A stretch of DNA of 64,000 nt, taken from contig QCXZ01000041.1 in NCBI GenBank assembly GCA_025024175.1, forward strand, positions 36,823,786 to 36,887,785, given 5' to 3'. Both the position numbers and the translations under genes were made by a program. The DNA comes from Rhyzopertha dominica. Taxonomy: Eukaryota > Arthropoda > Insecta > Coleoptera > Bostrichidae. Positions 35,248-45,770 of the stretch are shown piece after piece (the stretch's first letter is position 1; the number at the start of each line of letters is the position of its first letter). The notes beneath the pieces were generated by a model. That model worked only from the letters and a program-made list of their open reading frames with translations, searched no databases and was not told the DNA's origin.

Positions 35248-36287
35248 TCCTTTAAAATTTACAGCAATGTCAAGACTATGTACGAGGTTAAGAAAGAGAC
35301 GTTGACGTGTCCAGTCAAATTTTTGAGACGGGACTTAACTAAGCAACAAACTGCCGACGGTATTTTCGACAATTTCGCATATTTTTTATATTATTATTGG
35401 CCCTGCCTGTTTGGAAGGCCAGAAAAGTAATCTTTCTTTTCTGTTCGTTTTGAAAATAATGACAAGAATGTCCAAATGAAACGGTTTTGGTCAAAAACGG
35501 TATGTATAAAAAGGGCCATTACAAAAAGAAGATGTGTAAGTATTTAGGTAATAAAATAACGAATCAAATTGTTTTACATACCTTAGCAAAAATGCGAATT
35601 GAGGTTATCAAGTAACGCATTTTTTGAACATAAACTTAACTGTACGACCTGAAGTAACACACTGACAGGGACAGAGAGATGAGAGACAAAGACCGACCAT
35701 TTCGACGTCTTAAAATTGTACGTTTTGAGCATGCGCCGCAAACCCGCTGCTTCTTTCGCCAACACACTTATTGACAGGTCTTACTACTGTGCTACAAATG
35801 TACTAATGCGGCAACACGGACTGTGGATGCACAGCAAAAAGTGCCTATATTATGTAGGCAATAAGTATATATTAGTTTGACTTGAAGGAAGCGTTAACGA
35901 GACATACCAACTATACATATAATTATTGGGCATAAAATAAATCCTTGCGCCTCTTTAAACTTGGGTGTCTAAGCTACCAAAAGTAATAAAAAAATCATCT
36001 AGTTCCTGTACAGAAAGTGAGTGCAACTTGCGACGTAGCTAACCTTTGTAGCAATCAGGTAGCTTTAGCTTTTAAGAATCTAAGATTATAAAAATCACAT
36101 TGCCTGACAGTTGTCAAATTGAAAAAAAAAAACTTAGAAACAATAACAAAAAAACTGCGAGATTATGTTAAAACTTACCTTACCTTAAGTCTCTGAAGAC
36201 TCACTATCTGAAGGCATGCGGCCATATCATCAGAAAGAGTTATCTTCTGGCGTCCGGAAAATTATAAATTACCTATTAATCAATAAC

Positions 36288-36310
36288 AGAACCCTCTGAC
36301 AGAGGGTTCT
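36288..36310. repeat. Perfect 11-bp-arm palindrome
   Basis: AGAACCCTCTG, one A, then CAGAGGGTTCT. It is followed at 36311-36390 by three imperfect TTGGTTCTTTCGACA-like units. Confidence 0.85.
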
Positions 36311-36941
36311 TCCTACCTTGGTTCTTTCGACATTGGTTCTTTATTACACTCTGGTTTTTTCGACACTGGTTCTTTCTACCTTGTGTATTGTACCGCTCCC
36401 TACCTACCGCTACCGACCCACGCGAAGGCCCAAAGAAGACGAAGGTCTTGAAGCAAAAAGAAGCACGTACGCTGCCAGTGGCTGCTTAACCCGAAGGATT
36501 GCCTAAGACAAGGCCAGATTTTCAATTTATCTAATTCATATTTAACTCAAAATTGAAAGTCTGTAGACTTTCTTAACTCACAAATAATAATAATACTTGT
36601 AAACGTAGTACTACTGCGGGACTCTAAATTTATCTTTCGCCTTTATTTGTCAAAATTTGTCATAATCTGTCAGACCTGACCTTTTTTAATAATTATTCGT
36701 TATTACGGTTCTATATCGTTTTATTTCCAACTTCGACTTCGCAGTTAGTCGTTTAGAGTCACTTTGTTAAACTGCCTGGCGTCCAGGTGCTCCAACGCTT
36801 AATCCACGACCCAAGCTGCCGGCGAAGAGCTGCCCTACGTTTTTGCATTTAGTAGCAGAAGCGGTTACACCTTATTTAATTATTTTTTTTGGGAGAGCGA
36901 CGCCCTAGAGTCTTCTTTCAGAAGCCGCCACTGATTATTAA

Positions 36942-37440
36942 AATACCCAGTAGGGCAACCTTGAGAGAAACCAGTTGATAGCAACAAATAAATGGCAACT
37001 TGGAAAGATATAGGTCTACTTTAATAAGCGACAAATAAGATTTTGTACAACACTATTCGACAGCACAAGAAGTGTGGATGGTTGTTAAAAAAATAATGAT
37101 TTTGAGTAATAAATATATGTACGTCATAAACAAATTAAGATAGAAACCCGTCGCGAAGCTTTGCTCCCATTTACAAATTTAATAGGTGCTGATTTAAAGT
37201 TGAATGTATTTATACTCAATCAGTGCCGTACCTATTTAATTTTTACAATTTTGTTCCTGCGAGGGGGTCTCAAAATGTCTGCACCCCTTTGGTAGGCGTA
37301 AGCAAATTAAATTGGTCCCTTTCTGCCTATTATTTTTATATATAAAAATACGCAAGCAATTTCAACACAACACAAAAGCAGTACAATACATAAATAAGAG
37401 TATTAATGTATTATCGGAAAAGCAGGCTAAATACATTATA
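36942..37440. other. Unassigned DNA
   Basis: No gene. CAGTGCCGTACC near 37221 resembles a hAT end, but no partner was found. Confidence 0.35.
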
Positions 37441-37450
37441 AAAAGTATTT

Positions 37451-37519
37451 CGCTGCGGTCGGGACACGAACCCGTATCTCCAGAACGGAATCTGGTATGT
37501 TCTGTTACACCACCGGAGC
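37451..37519 (-). tRNA. tRNA-like sequence or pseudogene, isotype unclear
   Basis: Read on the minus strand, GCTCCGG and CCGCAGC form an acceptor stem with one mismatch. A GTGGTGTAAC D-arm-like segment is followed by a CCAGA…TCTGG anticodon stem, and CGGGTTCGTGTCCCG makes a T-arm with a good B box. A TTTTT run (plus-strand AAAAA, 37440-37444) follows as a pol III terminator. The anticodon loop seems one base short, so the anticodon (TCC or similar) is not certain. This could be a tRNA pseudogene or a SINE head: TTAGCCTGCTTTTCCGATA just downstream recurs near 37650. Confidence 0.45.
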
Positions 37520-37525
37520 AGACAT

Positions 37526-40165
37526 AATATAATATGTAATCAACCGAAAATCATCGTTGATGACATCTATTATTAGTCTATATTAAAATTTCTGAAGAAA
37601 CACCCAACTGCGACCAGACTTGGTGTATTAGGATTGTAATTTAAAGGTGTATCGGGAAAGCAGGCTAAATTAAATTGAAAAATGTGCTGAATCTCATTAT
37701 ATTGGCTAGTGACTACAGTTTAAAAGCTTTATTTATTATCTGCAGCAGTGTTCTCAGTAAAGGGAAAGCAAATTGCCACCTAAACTTGTACTAACACTAA
37801 AGTTGGCAACAAGATGCGGGGTCCCGTTTGATTAAATCACAGCCTGATTATTGTGATTACGTATCATAACACAAAGGGTATCTTTGCGACAGGCGTTGGT
37901 AGCAGACTACTAAAATAAAAATTGCTATTAGAGACTAGAGACTGACTACTCAGATTCATTTGTGGCGCGCACTGGAACATAGATAAAATAGTAGTAATAC
38001 TTTGAACTCGACTCATTTGGTATTGACAATCTAACAACTAAAAGTAAAGAGTGAAAAAATGTATTGCTTATAACAATTTTTATAAAAATAAAGCAACGTC
38101 TTACAAAAACTGTTGCAACATGTATCAAATTTTGTATAAAGTTTCAGACGTTTACTGTTTAAACAATAATAACTGTGTCTTGATATTTATTGTTGTTCAC
38201 TTTGACAGTATTACTTCAAATAAGTCTCGTACTTCCGGTGGAGGGAAAGAGGGTCTGGACCCGTCGGACCCCTCATTAACTACGTCACTGTATTCAATAA
38301 GCGTGGTGTATAATATTGTACGGTGGTATCCACTTGGTACAGAACAAATAATGTGTTAGCGGAGTCCTTGTGGTATTTAAATGTAAGTATATTGTATATA
38401 AATAATGTATATTCTGTTTATACGAATACAATATGTAATATGTAAATTGCAATGTACATTCAAATCTGTGATCTTACCTTTTGTTCTTATTACCACCTCT
38501 CTTCATGCGAACGGCCTCAACAGTACGTATCTCTTGCTTTTGGGCCGTTACACGATTTAATCCAGCAGTACTCTGGAATAACACCAGACTACAAGCAAAT
38601 TAATCCTTTTGTATCATAGTACGTCGTACTCAAAGTGCTATAAACCTAATGCATCGATTCAGACTTCAAAATTAAATGGTTATCTTGCCGCCGTGCAACT
38701 TTCGTAATCAGCCAATAACAGAAATGCATAGAAATCAAATTTTAGAGCAATTGGCAGACGTGCAGTAAGTTAACTCTGTCGGAACATTGAGTATGCGCCA
38801 GGAACGGTGGGCGACATGGCTTGAATACAGATCGACGTTTCTACTTTTAATCTGCAAGTTCGTAAAGTATCAATGTTTCATGGCTACATTTTAAAATAAT
38901 ATTCCAGAAATCGCGGCCCGCTTCACTGCAATGGATGGCGCCACGGACGATTCGTGAAATCAGGAAGCGTGGATATTGATTCTACTAGGGATGTAATCTG
39001 ATAATACGAATATTTTCTAATCACATACTGACTATTCGTATGTACAAGTTATTCCGCATAAGTCAATTTTCATATCTTTTCTATTCCATAGAGTTGGTGC
39101 CGTGGCTACATCCTGTTGTTTATTGCGCACGCTTGAATTCAATACATGCATAAAAACGTTTCTTGTAGAATTGTGAACGGTACATGGAAATGAGAGTACA
39201 CTGTCTATTGTACAACTGAGGGGATATGAATTTAATAGGAAAATCCTCCATTAAACAACTCAAAACAATTACAAGAACATAAAGGAACATTTGCACTACA
39301 AATGCAGTAATAATGCATGGCACCATATGTGTACAGGTATATAAAAGAAACAGGATGACTGCAGCCTGCAGCCGTCGAAGGATCTTCACCATAGAAGGAG
39401 AATCGGACCATTATACTTTAGAGCAACATATTTTCGTAAGTCGCACATCAACATTCAACCATCTATTGCAAATAATGCGTTCAATCCAGCCCTCCGTCTT
39501 GTGAGATTTTCTAAAGTTTTCACCGCATTCGTTTCCTTATTAATTAACTATATCTCCTAATCTATTGATGCTTTTTGTAACACATATTTAGAACCCCACA
39601 AGAAACCAACTCGTTTGTGATTTTCTACAATGTCAGACTACGTTTTTTTTGTTTGGTTCTTTTATATTTCGTCCATTTTAAGTAGAGTAAACCAGGTTTA
39701 TGCTGTTCATCTTATCTTGATTGCCAGAGGATCTTAAGATATTCAAAGCCTTTCCTGAATTAGTATCATACGCCGCAACAGATACTTCTGGTATATTATT
39801 TTGTGCTGTTGAACACCAGATTATTACGTAGAAGCCTTACGGTTTCATGCGGTTGTTTTTCTATTCATAGTTTACTGTCTTTAACAAAAAATTAATTATT
39901 CCAGTGTTTTCGAAACTTGCCGGTAGCTCATTACTGACAGTCGTTGATTGCACTAAATCCTATCCTAAACACCTCAGAACAAAGCCACCTTGTTATCTAT
40001 ACAATACTTGCCTCCTTCAAGAAATAAGTTGCGTAAACACGAAGGTTTTACCTAATGCTGTTGTGAGCAGTAAGTAATGAAGAGCGATAAATAACCGTCT
40101 GATATTAAGACTAAGCACCTAGCTGTCTTTTTAAGGATATAAATGATTTTTTCAACGAACCTTAG
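37526..40165. other. Unassigned AT-rich DNA
   Basis: No gene or bounded element was recognised, apart from the short repeat near 37650 (TATCGGGAAAGCAGGCTAAA) that echoes 37413-37432. Confidence 0.4.
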
Positions 40166-40179
40166 AATGAAAAAGTATT

Positions 40180-40251
40180 GGCCTTGACCGAGATTTGAAC
40201 TCGGGACCTTTTGAATACCAGTCAAACGCTCTACCACTGAGCTATCAGGGC
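40180..40251 (-). tRNA. tRNA-Cys-like gene with GGT anticodon, copy 1
   Basis: The 72-nt minus-strand sequence folds as a complete cloverleaf. Acceptor GCCCTGA/TCAAGGC has one mismatch, the D-arm is GCTCAGTGGTAGAGC, anticodon stem TTTGA/TCAAA encloses loop CTGGTAT, and the T-arm is CCGAGTTCAAATCTCGG. A TTTTT terminator follows (plus 40170-40174). D-arm, anticodon stem and variable region resemble animal tRNA-Cys(GCA), but the anticodon reads GGT (Thr ACC), which eukaryotic nuclear tRNAs normally lack. It is therefore more likely a tRNA-derived repeat or a retooled pseudogene than a working tRNA-Thr. CCA is not encoded. Confidence 0.6.
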
Positions 40252-40530
40252 CCTATTCAGAATCGAGACGAAGGCGCATATATACATCAAAGTTAACATG
40301 TAATACTGCTGAACGCCATCCGACGCATTTGCAACTGAATTGCTCGTCGCTCAGTATTTTTGAGCTTCAGAGCGTAATTCGCTGCGATGGCCAGATTATG
40401 GCGACCCGCAACTAATTACAACCCAGATATATTATATTATGAAAGATAATAATTGCCTGAATTAATTTATAAATGAACATACGTAATGCTTTATTGGGTT
40501 TGCAGGCATAAGACGAAATGAAAAAGTATT

Positions 40531-40591
40531 GGTCTTGACCGTGATTTCAACTCGGGACCTTTTGAATACCAGTCAAACGCTCTACCACTGA
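40531..40591 (-). tRNA. tRNA-Cys-like pseudogene, copy 2, truncated
   Basis: Minus-strand copy of the same sequence, retaining T-arm, anticodon arm (loop CTGGTAT, GGT) and most of the D-arm. It lacks the 5' acceptor strand, because it is fused at 40591 to the inverted 5' flank of copy 3. A TTTTT run lies downstream on the minus strand. Confidence 0.6.
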
Positions 40592-40684
40592 ACAATTCAG
40601 CTGCAAATGCATCGGATAGCGTTCAGCAGTATTACATGTATACTTTGATGTATATATGCAGCCTTGACCTCGATTCTGAATAGG

Positions 40685-40756
40685 GCCCTGATAGCTCAGT
40701 GGTAGAGCGTTTGACTGGTATTCAAGAGATCCCTAATTCAAATCTCGGTCAAGGCC
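40685..40756 (+). tRNA. tRNA-Cys-like pseudogene, copy 3, inverted
   Basis: Plus-strand copy with the same acceptor, D-arm and GGT loop. The variable region and T-arm are altered (GAGATCCCTAATTCAAATCT), which breaks the T-stem. TTTT follows at 40763-40766. Several Ns lie just downstream. Confidence 0.6.
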
Positions 40757-40848
40757 AATACCTTTTCANTTCGTNTTANGCCTGCAAACCCAATAAAACA
40801 TTACGTATACTCATTTATAAATGAACCTTAGAATGTTTGAGAATGGTT

Positions 40849-40998
40849 AGAGGTCGACCTTTTGTTGGGCATGTCATCCTACCATAGACACCAGGTACCA
40901 TCTTTTACCGTGTGGCTTTCTGCAGAGGTCGACTTTTTGTTAGGCATGTAATCCTACCATACATATTACGTACTATCCTTCACCGTGTGGTTTTCACA
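40849..40998. repeat. Two tandem copies of a 75-bp unit
   Basis: AGAGGTCGACCTTTTGTTGG at 40849 is repeated as AGAGGTCGACTTTTTGTTAG at 40924. Similarity continues through CATCCTACCATA and TTTTACCGTGTGG to about 40998. Confidence 0.8.
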
Positions 40999-43900
40999 GT
41001 TCCCCATACCAAGTGGTTATGATATGAGAGGAGAATAGCTTCAAATGGCTTTTACCAGACTATAGCCAGCTCTAAGTAGTATTTCTAAAGGAACTACGTG
41101 CACCAGAATCCTTGATAGAACATGCGCTTTGTCCTGAGTAATTAAAAAGGTTTTTATCAAATGTTTTGAAATCAAGGACCGCCAGCACCAGTAAGTAGAT
41201 TCACATAAAGTTTGCCCTCAGGCCCTAAGAAGAGCACTATTTAGGCCTTGCCTGAGTTGCTTTTATTGCTTCAGTTTTCCAAGGAGGATGTATACCTTCT
41301 GGGAGTAATATTTATTTTGTCAGTGTTAGTATTTTGCATTTCTTGAGAAAAAAGATTAGATCCACTTCTTACTCACATAACTGGTCCACATGTGCTTCTG
41401 AAGGAGGATAGATAAATCACTGGATCAAGGCGAAACAACAGCAGCAGTCGACGTTAGAAACAAAAATAAAGAGAATACCAATCACACCACGCAAGAGTTT
41501 ATATCAGCAAGAACGCTAGAAGCAAAATAGTGGGCCTTGAAAAGATTCGTCCCAGGGTCAGCCTGGTTAAGTTTCAAGGCTAACTCGATTGATTGTGCTT
41601 TACCGTTATATGGGGATGTAGTGTATAAAACATAATAGCTGCAACTTTGGCGTGATATATTTTTGACACTTACACATATAGCGTCACACGTTAGATATTA
41701 CGTCGCACTTTAGGAGCCATTTGGTGAAAATCGGTAGTACATCTAGCGTTGGATTTACGAACAAAGTAGGTGGTACGATCGGTAAGTACAGAAATCTAAA
41801 TTGCAGATTCTCAAATAAGCGTCTGAGCCCATTTAAGACCAGTGATATAAAACCACTTCGAATAGTTAGAAATATGCAAGATTATAAATGACCAAAATTT
41901 AACCATTTTGAATTATTTTTGTAATTTTTGTTGTCCCATATTAAACTGTTTATTCCATCATTGAAATCTTTATGTTGTTAATATGTAGGCTACTTTTTGT
42001 TTAATGTCAGGTCTGTTTGTTTACATTTTGACGTCAGATTTTCTTCTGAAATTTATTTGTATAATTATTATTGTAAGTGCTTTACCATTTATAAAATAAA
42101 ATTGATAAACTTAGAGCTCTTTTAATGTACAAGAAAGCAATAACCATTCCTACCCATTTGGAGAAAAAAGATCAGTTTTCTTATTGAGATCTACCTCCAT
42201 GGCTTGGATAAAAGTGTTTTCTCCGTTTCATAAGGGGATGACACAGGGATGTATGTGTTAATTTATTCAACCTTATCCATAATTGTGTAAAGATGATTGT
42301 GATAATGGAATAAATTGGCAAAGACTACTCATCAGTTTAGTAGCTCTAATAAAAGCGCAAACACTGGTGATGTAGTTCAAGTTAAGAGAAAGGACTGCCA
42401 AAAAGGAAAGTTGCGTCAGTGGCAAACGCTGACGGTTATATTTATGTGGCAACTAAAAGTTTACGTTAACTGCAAATAATGTATTTTTACCCTGGCGAGA
42501 ATGTGTTCAAGCCGAACACAGCAACCTCAACTATTTACAGTGGCACGTTTGGATTTATGCTGGTATCGCAAACATGCGAACCTCGAAAGGTAGGAAAATT
42601 TAAGGTTAGCCTATAAATAGACCAGCACTGCAAAAGCATTGCGCATTCAATCTGAACTGTCATCGCTGGCGTGTAGAATCCTCTCGTTAACAACTGGTTA
42701 TAAAAAAATAAATTAACTGTAGTCGTTGGTCGTCCTCTAAATTTAAAGAGCAGAATCGGACGAATCAGTTTTCTTTGAGAGCTGCATTTTTGTTCATTTT
42801 AATCAGAATCTACTTATATAACTGTTATTTCGATCATAGTAGTAGTATACTCCATAATTCCCAGGATTTAAGGTAAGCATGAACAGGACATTCTTGACTA
42901 CATCTATATCCCAAAGGAGTATTAGTTTGTACTAAGCGTTTCAGGAGTCCTGGCCTCATTGGTAGCGTGCGCGCACATTTTATCAATTAAAAGTTATATC
43001 AAAGCACAACTTAACTTTTAGATTTGAACAGTTTAGACAGAATGAAATACTCGAATGCTCAACAAACTGACCATGCTCAACTAAAACTAAGAGCTGGAAA
43101 GAACAAGGGAAAACTATCCGCGATTTGAGCAGCGGCAATAAAATTACAATATATATTGGTAAAGTAAAATAAAGTCAAATTGTTGAAATAAATAAACCGT
43201 CACTAGAAAGTAACAAACATTGTTTGACATGGACAGAAATAAAGGAGAGAAAAAAGAGATAATGTTACGTATGCTATATTAGTTTGAATAACAAAGAATA
43301 GCTATTAATTTGAATAGCAGAGGACAAGAAATAATACCAAAAGAAGAACGATCGAGCATCTAGGCAATAACATAGATAAAGGCTTCACCGAAGAACATAT
43401 CTAATAACAGGTACCAATTGGGTATACCGTGTAATATTTTGAATATTTATAAATAAGTATAAATCAGAAGCAATGAATTTCTAACATAAACACTATTTAT
43501 TTCTTTTCCCGTGCAAGATCACTCCGTCATGCCAACATTATTTTGCAAACTACATTCTAAAAGTCACCTTTTTTCAAAAGAGGACTAATCACTATCGGAG
43601 CTGTCACTACTACCCATAGTGATTATAACCTTGTCAACTTGCTCCTCGCTAAACCATCAGTTTTCCAACATTCATCTTTAATTTTGATAACATGGAGTAC
43701 AAATGCTACCCATGAGTGAACAGAAATTTGGTCAAGTCAAGACTGGTAGAGCGCCATGTGGCTCCACCACGGCAGCAGCTAGTTGAAATACCTCGACTAC
43801 GAAAACCTGACTTTTTGAATTTACGAGCCGAGGTATAAATCCTTTGCTGTTAATTTAAGGCGTAGGTCAGTGAAACCGGTATGAAATGAATCGTCTGGAT

Positions 43901-44880
43901 ACTGCCTTGATGACATTAAAAGAAAATACATCCAAATAACGGAGATGTTAGTGCAAAAACTGCAGTGTGATGTCAATTTCAACATCAATGCGAAAACTTT
44001 GAAAACCTATTATTTTTAATTATTTCACTATTTCTGGATAACCCGTATCTTTTTAGCGCATGTGTTCATTATCTCTACTCTCTTAACTTACCTCTCTTAT
44101 TAACAACTATTACACACAAAATAACCCCAAAATAATCGAAGTATGCAGACGGCACTTGTGGCGCTTTAAAAGCAGATACCATCCCATCCCAAGTAAATAA
44201 TATCACGTTGTTGCACATCTTTCCAGGTTGGTGTTCAATATCTATCTGGGCATATTCGGATCATAATTTGGCTGTGCGTTACTAGTCTGTCCATAGTTTC
44301 AGGAACGAAGCAGCAACTGTGCACTCTGAACTGCATTATATTTCAAGCCGGGGCCAGGACTTATGAAACGCACAGTATTCAGGCTATTAAGAATATCTAG
44401 TAGTCACCACCATGCCAGCAATACGTCATTGCTGAAGCACACACCACCTGGGTGCTATTTTGAGTTTTCGTTTTTACTCTGGGAAGTGGGTGTGAGTCCT
44501 CACTTTTTATATGTTAGTTCGGAAGCAAGGATACAAACATATGTCAGCATCATTTTACAACCCCGTCAATCTGGTAAGCGAGATGTGAATGCAACCAACA
44601 GTTTTGGAGTTGCGACGTCACTTTATATCGGTTCTCCTCTAGTGAGGGTAAAGTGACCCTTTAGTTTCCCCATAGTAACGTTAATTTTCTTGCAGTAGTG
44701 CTGACTTCCTTCTAACACACCTACGACACTCGTGCACTAGCTCGAAGGGATGGAGCTATCTAGAAGGAGCATCGTTTATACATTTAACATATTAAGTCAG
44801 TTAGACACTCGTCATAACAACGCTCTGTGTGTAATTCTATTTTTTCTAACCTATATNTTACGANGCATATACGTAAATTA
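40999..44880. other. Unassigned AT-rich DNA
   Basis: No coding exon, RNA gene or bounded repeat could be supported. The 97-codon frame at 44363-44656 has no recognised domain and no homologous neighbour frame. Confidence 0.4.
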
Positions 44881-45009
44881 AGGATCGCTTGGGTATATTT
44901 AAATATTGGAAGGTCAGAACGAAGTAGTGTGCACAACGTGTTGGTAGTCTGCGAAGACACGATTGTGTTGCTTCAGTTGTCGTTTGCTAGTTAGTGAATG
45001 CAATCAACA

Positions 45010-45770
45010 ATGCCTGTATCAATCGTTAACAGCGCCAGTTGCAAAGNGCAAGCAGTGAATAGTAATTCGTTTTTTATGTGGAAAGGGATCCTCAGCCGCT
45101 CAAATCCACAAGGAGTAATATCTTGTTTATGGTCCAGCTATAATGTGTGAAGGACAGGTTAAACAATAGTGTCGACATTTCAAGAATGGCGGCACTAATG
45201 TGTATGATGAAGATCGGAGTAGCATGTCTGTTGTGCAGACCGATGAACTCCTTCAACAGGTGGACTAAAAGATTAGAACAGATCAACGAATAACAATTAC
45301 TGGTCTAGCTAATGAATTTCCTCTTATTGAACGAACTCTGTATTCAATATTGCTACGGAAAGGCTTAGATATCACAAATTAGATACAAGGTGGGTACAAA
45401 AATGCTTACAGACCAGTGCAAAGAGCAAGAAATGTCCAGTGGCGAGCGGCTTTGCATCATTATCAACAAGGTGAAGATTACTTGCCCCAGATTGTTATGG
45501 GTGACGAGACATGGATATCCTACGACATCCTCGCAGCCAAACAACAATTAATGCAGTGGAGTGATTCCACTTGACCAAAAGCAAAGAAATTCGAGCATAC
45601 TCATTACAAGATTCAAGTGGGTACCGTTTCTTTGGATGACAAGGGCGTTCTTTTGGTTGAATTCATGGAACGTAGGACAACAAATACAGCCACTACAGGC
45701 GATTCAAAATCGTAGGCGCGTTAACCAGTTACCTGCATGAGTGAGCTTCAACCGTTTTGACGTAACCACG
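45010..45770 (+). pseudogene. mariner transposase pseudogene
   Basis: ATG at 45010 opens MPVSIVNSASC, the family's usual N-terminus. The helix-turn-helix half follows in a shifted frame: FKNGGTNVYDEDRSSMSVVQ, TDELLQQVD, then ITITGLANEFPLIERTLY. The catalytic half shows VMGDETWISYD with the first catalytic Asp, QQLMQWSDST, then KKFEHTHYKIQVGTVSLDDK and GVLLVEFMERRTTNTATT, and ends near IQNRRR. At least four in-frame stops occur (near 45166, 45265, 45381 and 45572), with additional frameshifts. The HDNARPH block with the second Asp is not recognisable. A plus-strand decayed copy; terminal repeats were not located. Confidence 0.85.

Larger units (their letters stand above)
34256..36933. mobile_element. 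Putative hAT-like element, about 2.7 kb
   Basis: CAGTGGCGGCACGTGG at 34256 and its inverse GCCGCCACTG at 36924-36933 form 10-bp inverted ends. The flanks AGTATTAA (34248-34255) and ATTATTAA (36934-36941) match at 7 of 8 positions, as expected of an aged 8-bp hAT duplication. No transposase domain is readable. The interior contains another inverted-repeat element (34743-35247) and simple repeats, so it may be inflated by nesting. With ends this short, chance pairing cannot be excluded. Confidence 0.5.
40170..40830. repeat. Inverted repeat cluster carrying the three tRNA-like copies
   Basis: 40170-40345 (tRNA-like copy 1 plus 94 bp of its 5' flank) is an inverted copy of 40592-40766. In addition 40470-40591 (copy 2 with its 3' flank, TTTATTGGGTTTGCAGGC) is inverted relative to 40685-40826. 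The flanking DNA was thus duplicated together with the tRNA-like unit. This can be segmental palindromic duplication or a tRNA-headed repeat family. Confidence 0.7.

Noticed and set aside
37221..37240. hAT end CAGTGCCGTACC
   Set aside because: No matching inverted end and no duplicated 8-bp flank in reach.
40180..40251. Functional tRNA-Thr(GGT)
   Set aside because: The body resembles tRNA-Cys, the acceptor has a mismatch, sister copies are decayed, and eukaryotes normally use AGT rather than GGT for Thr. A tRNA-like call is safer.
40849..40998. CRISPR-like or satellite array
   Set aside because: Only two copies of a 75-bp unit with no spacers. It is a simple tandem duplication.
44363..44656. 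97-codon plus-strand frame as a host gene
   Set aside because: No recognised motif, no neighbouring exon and ordinary composition; probably chance.
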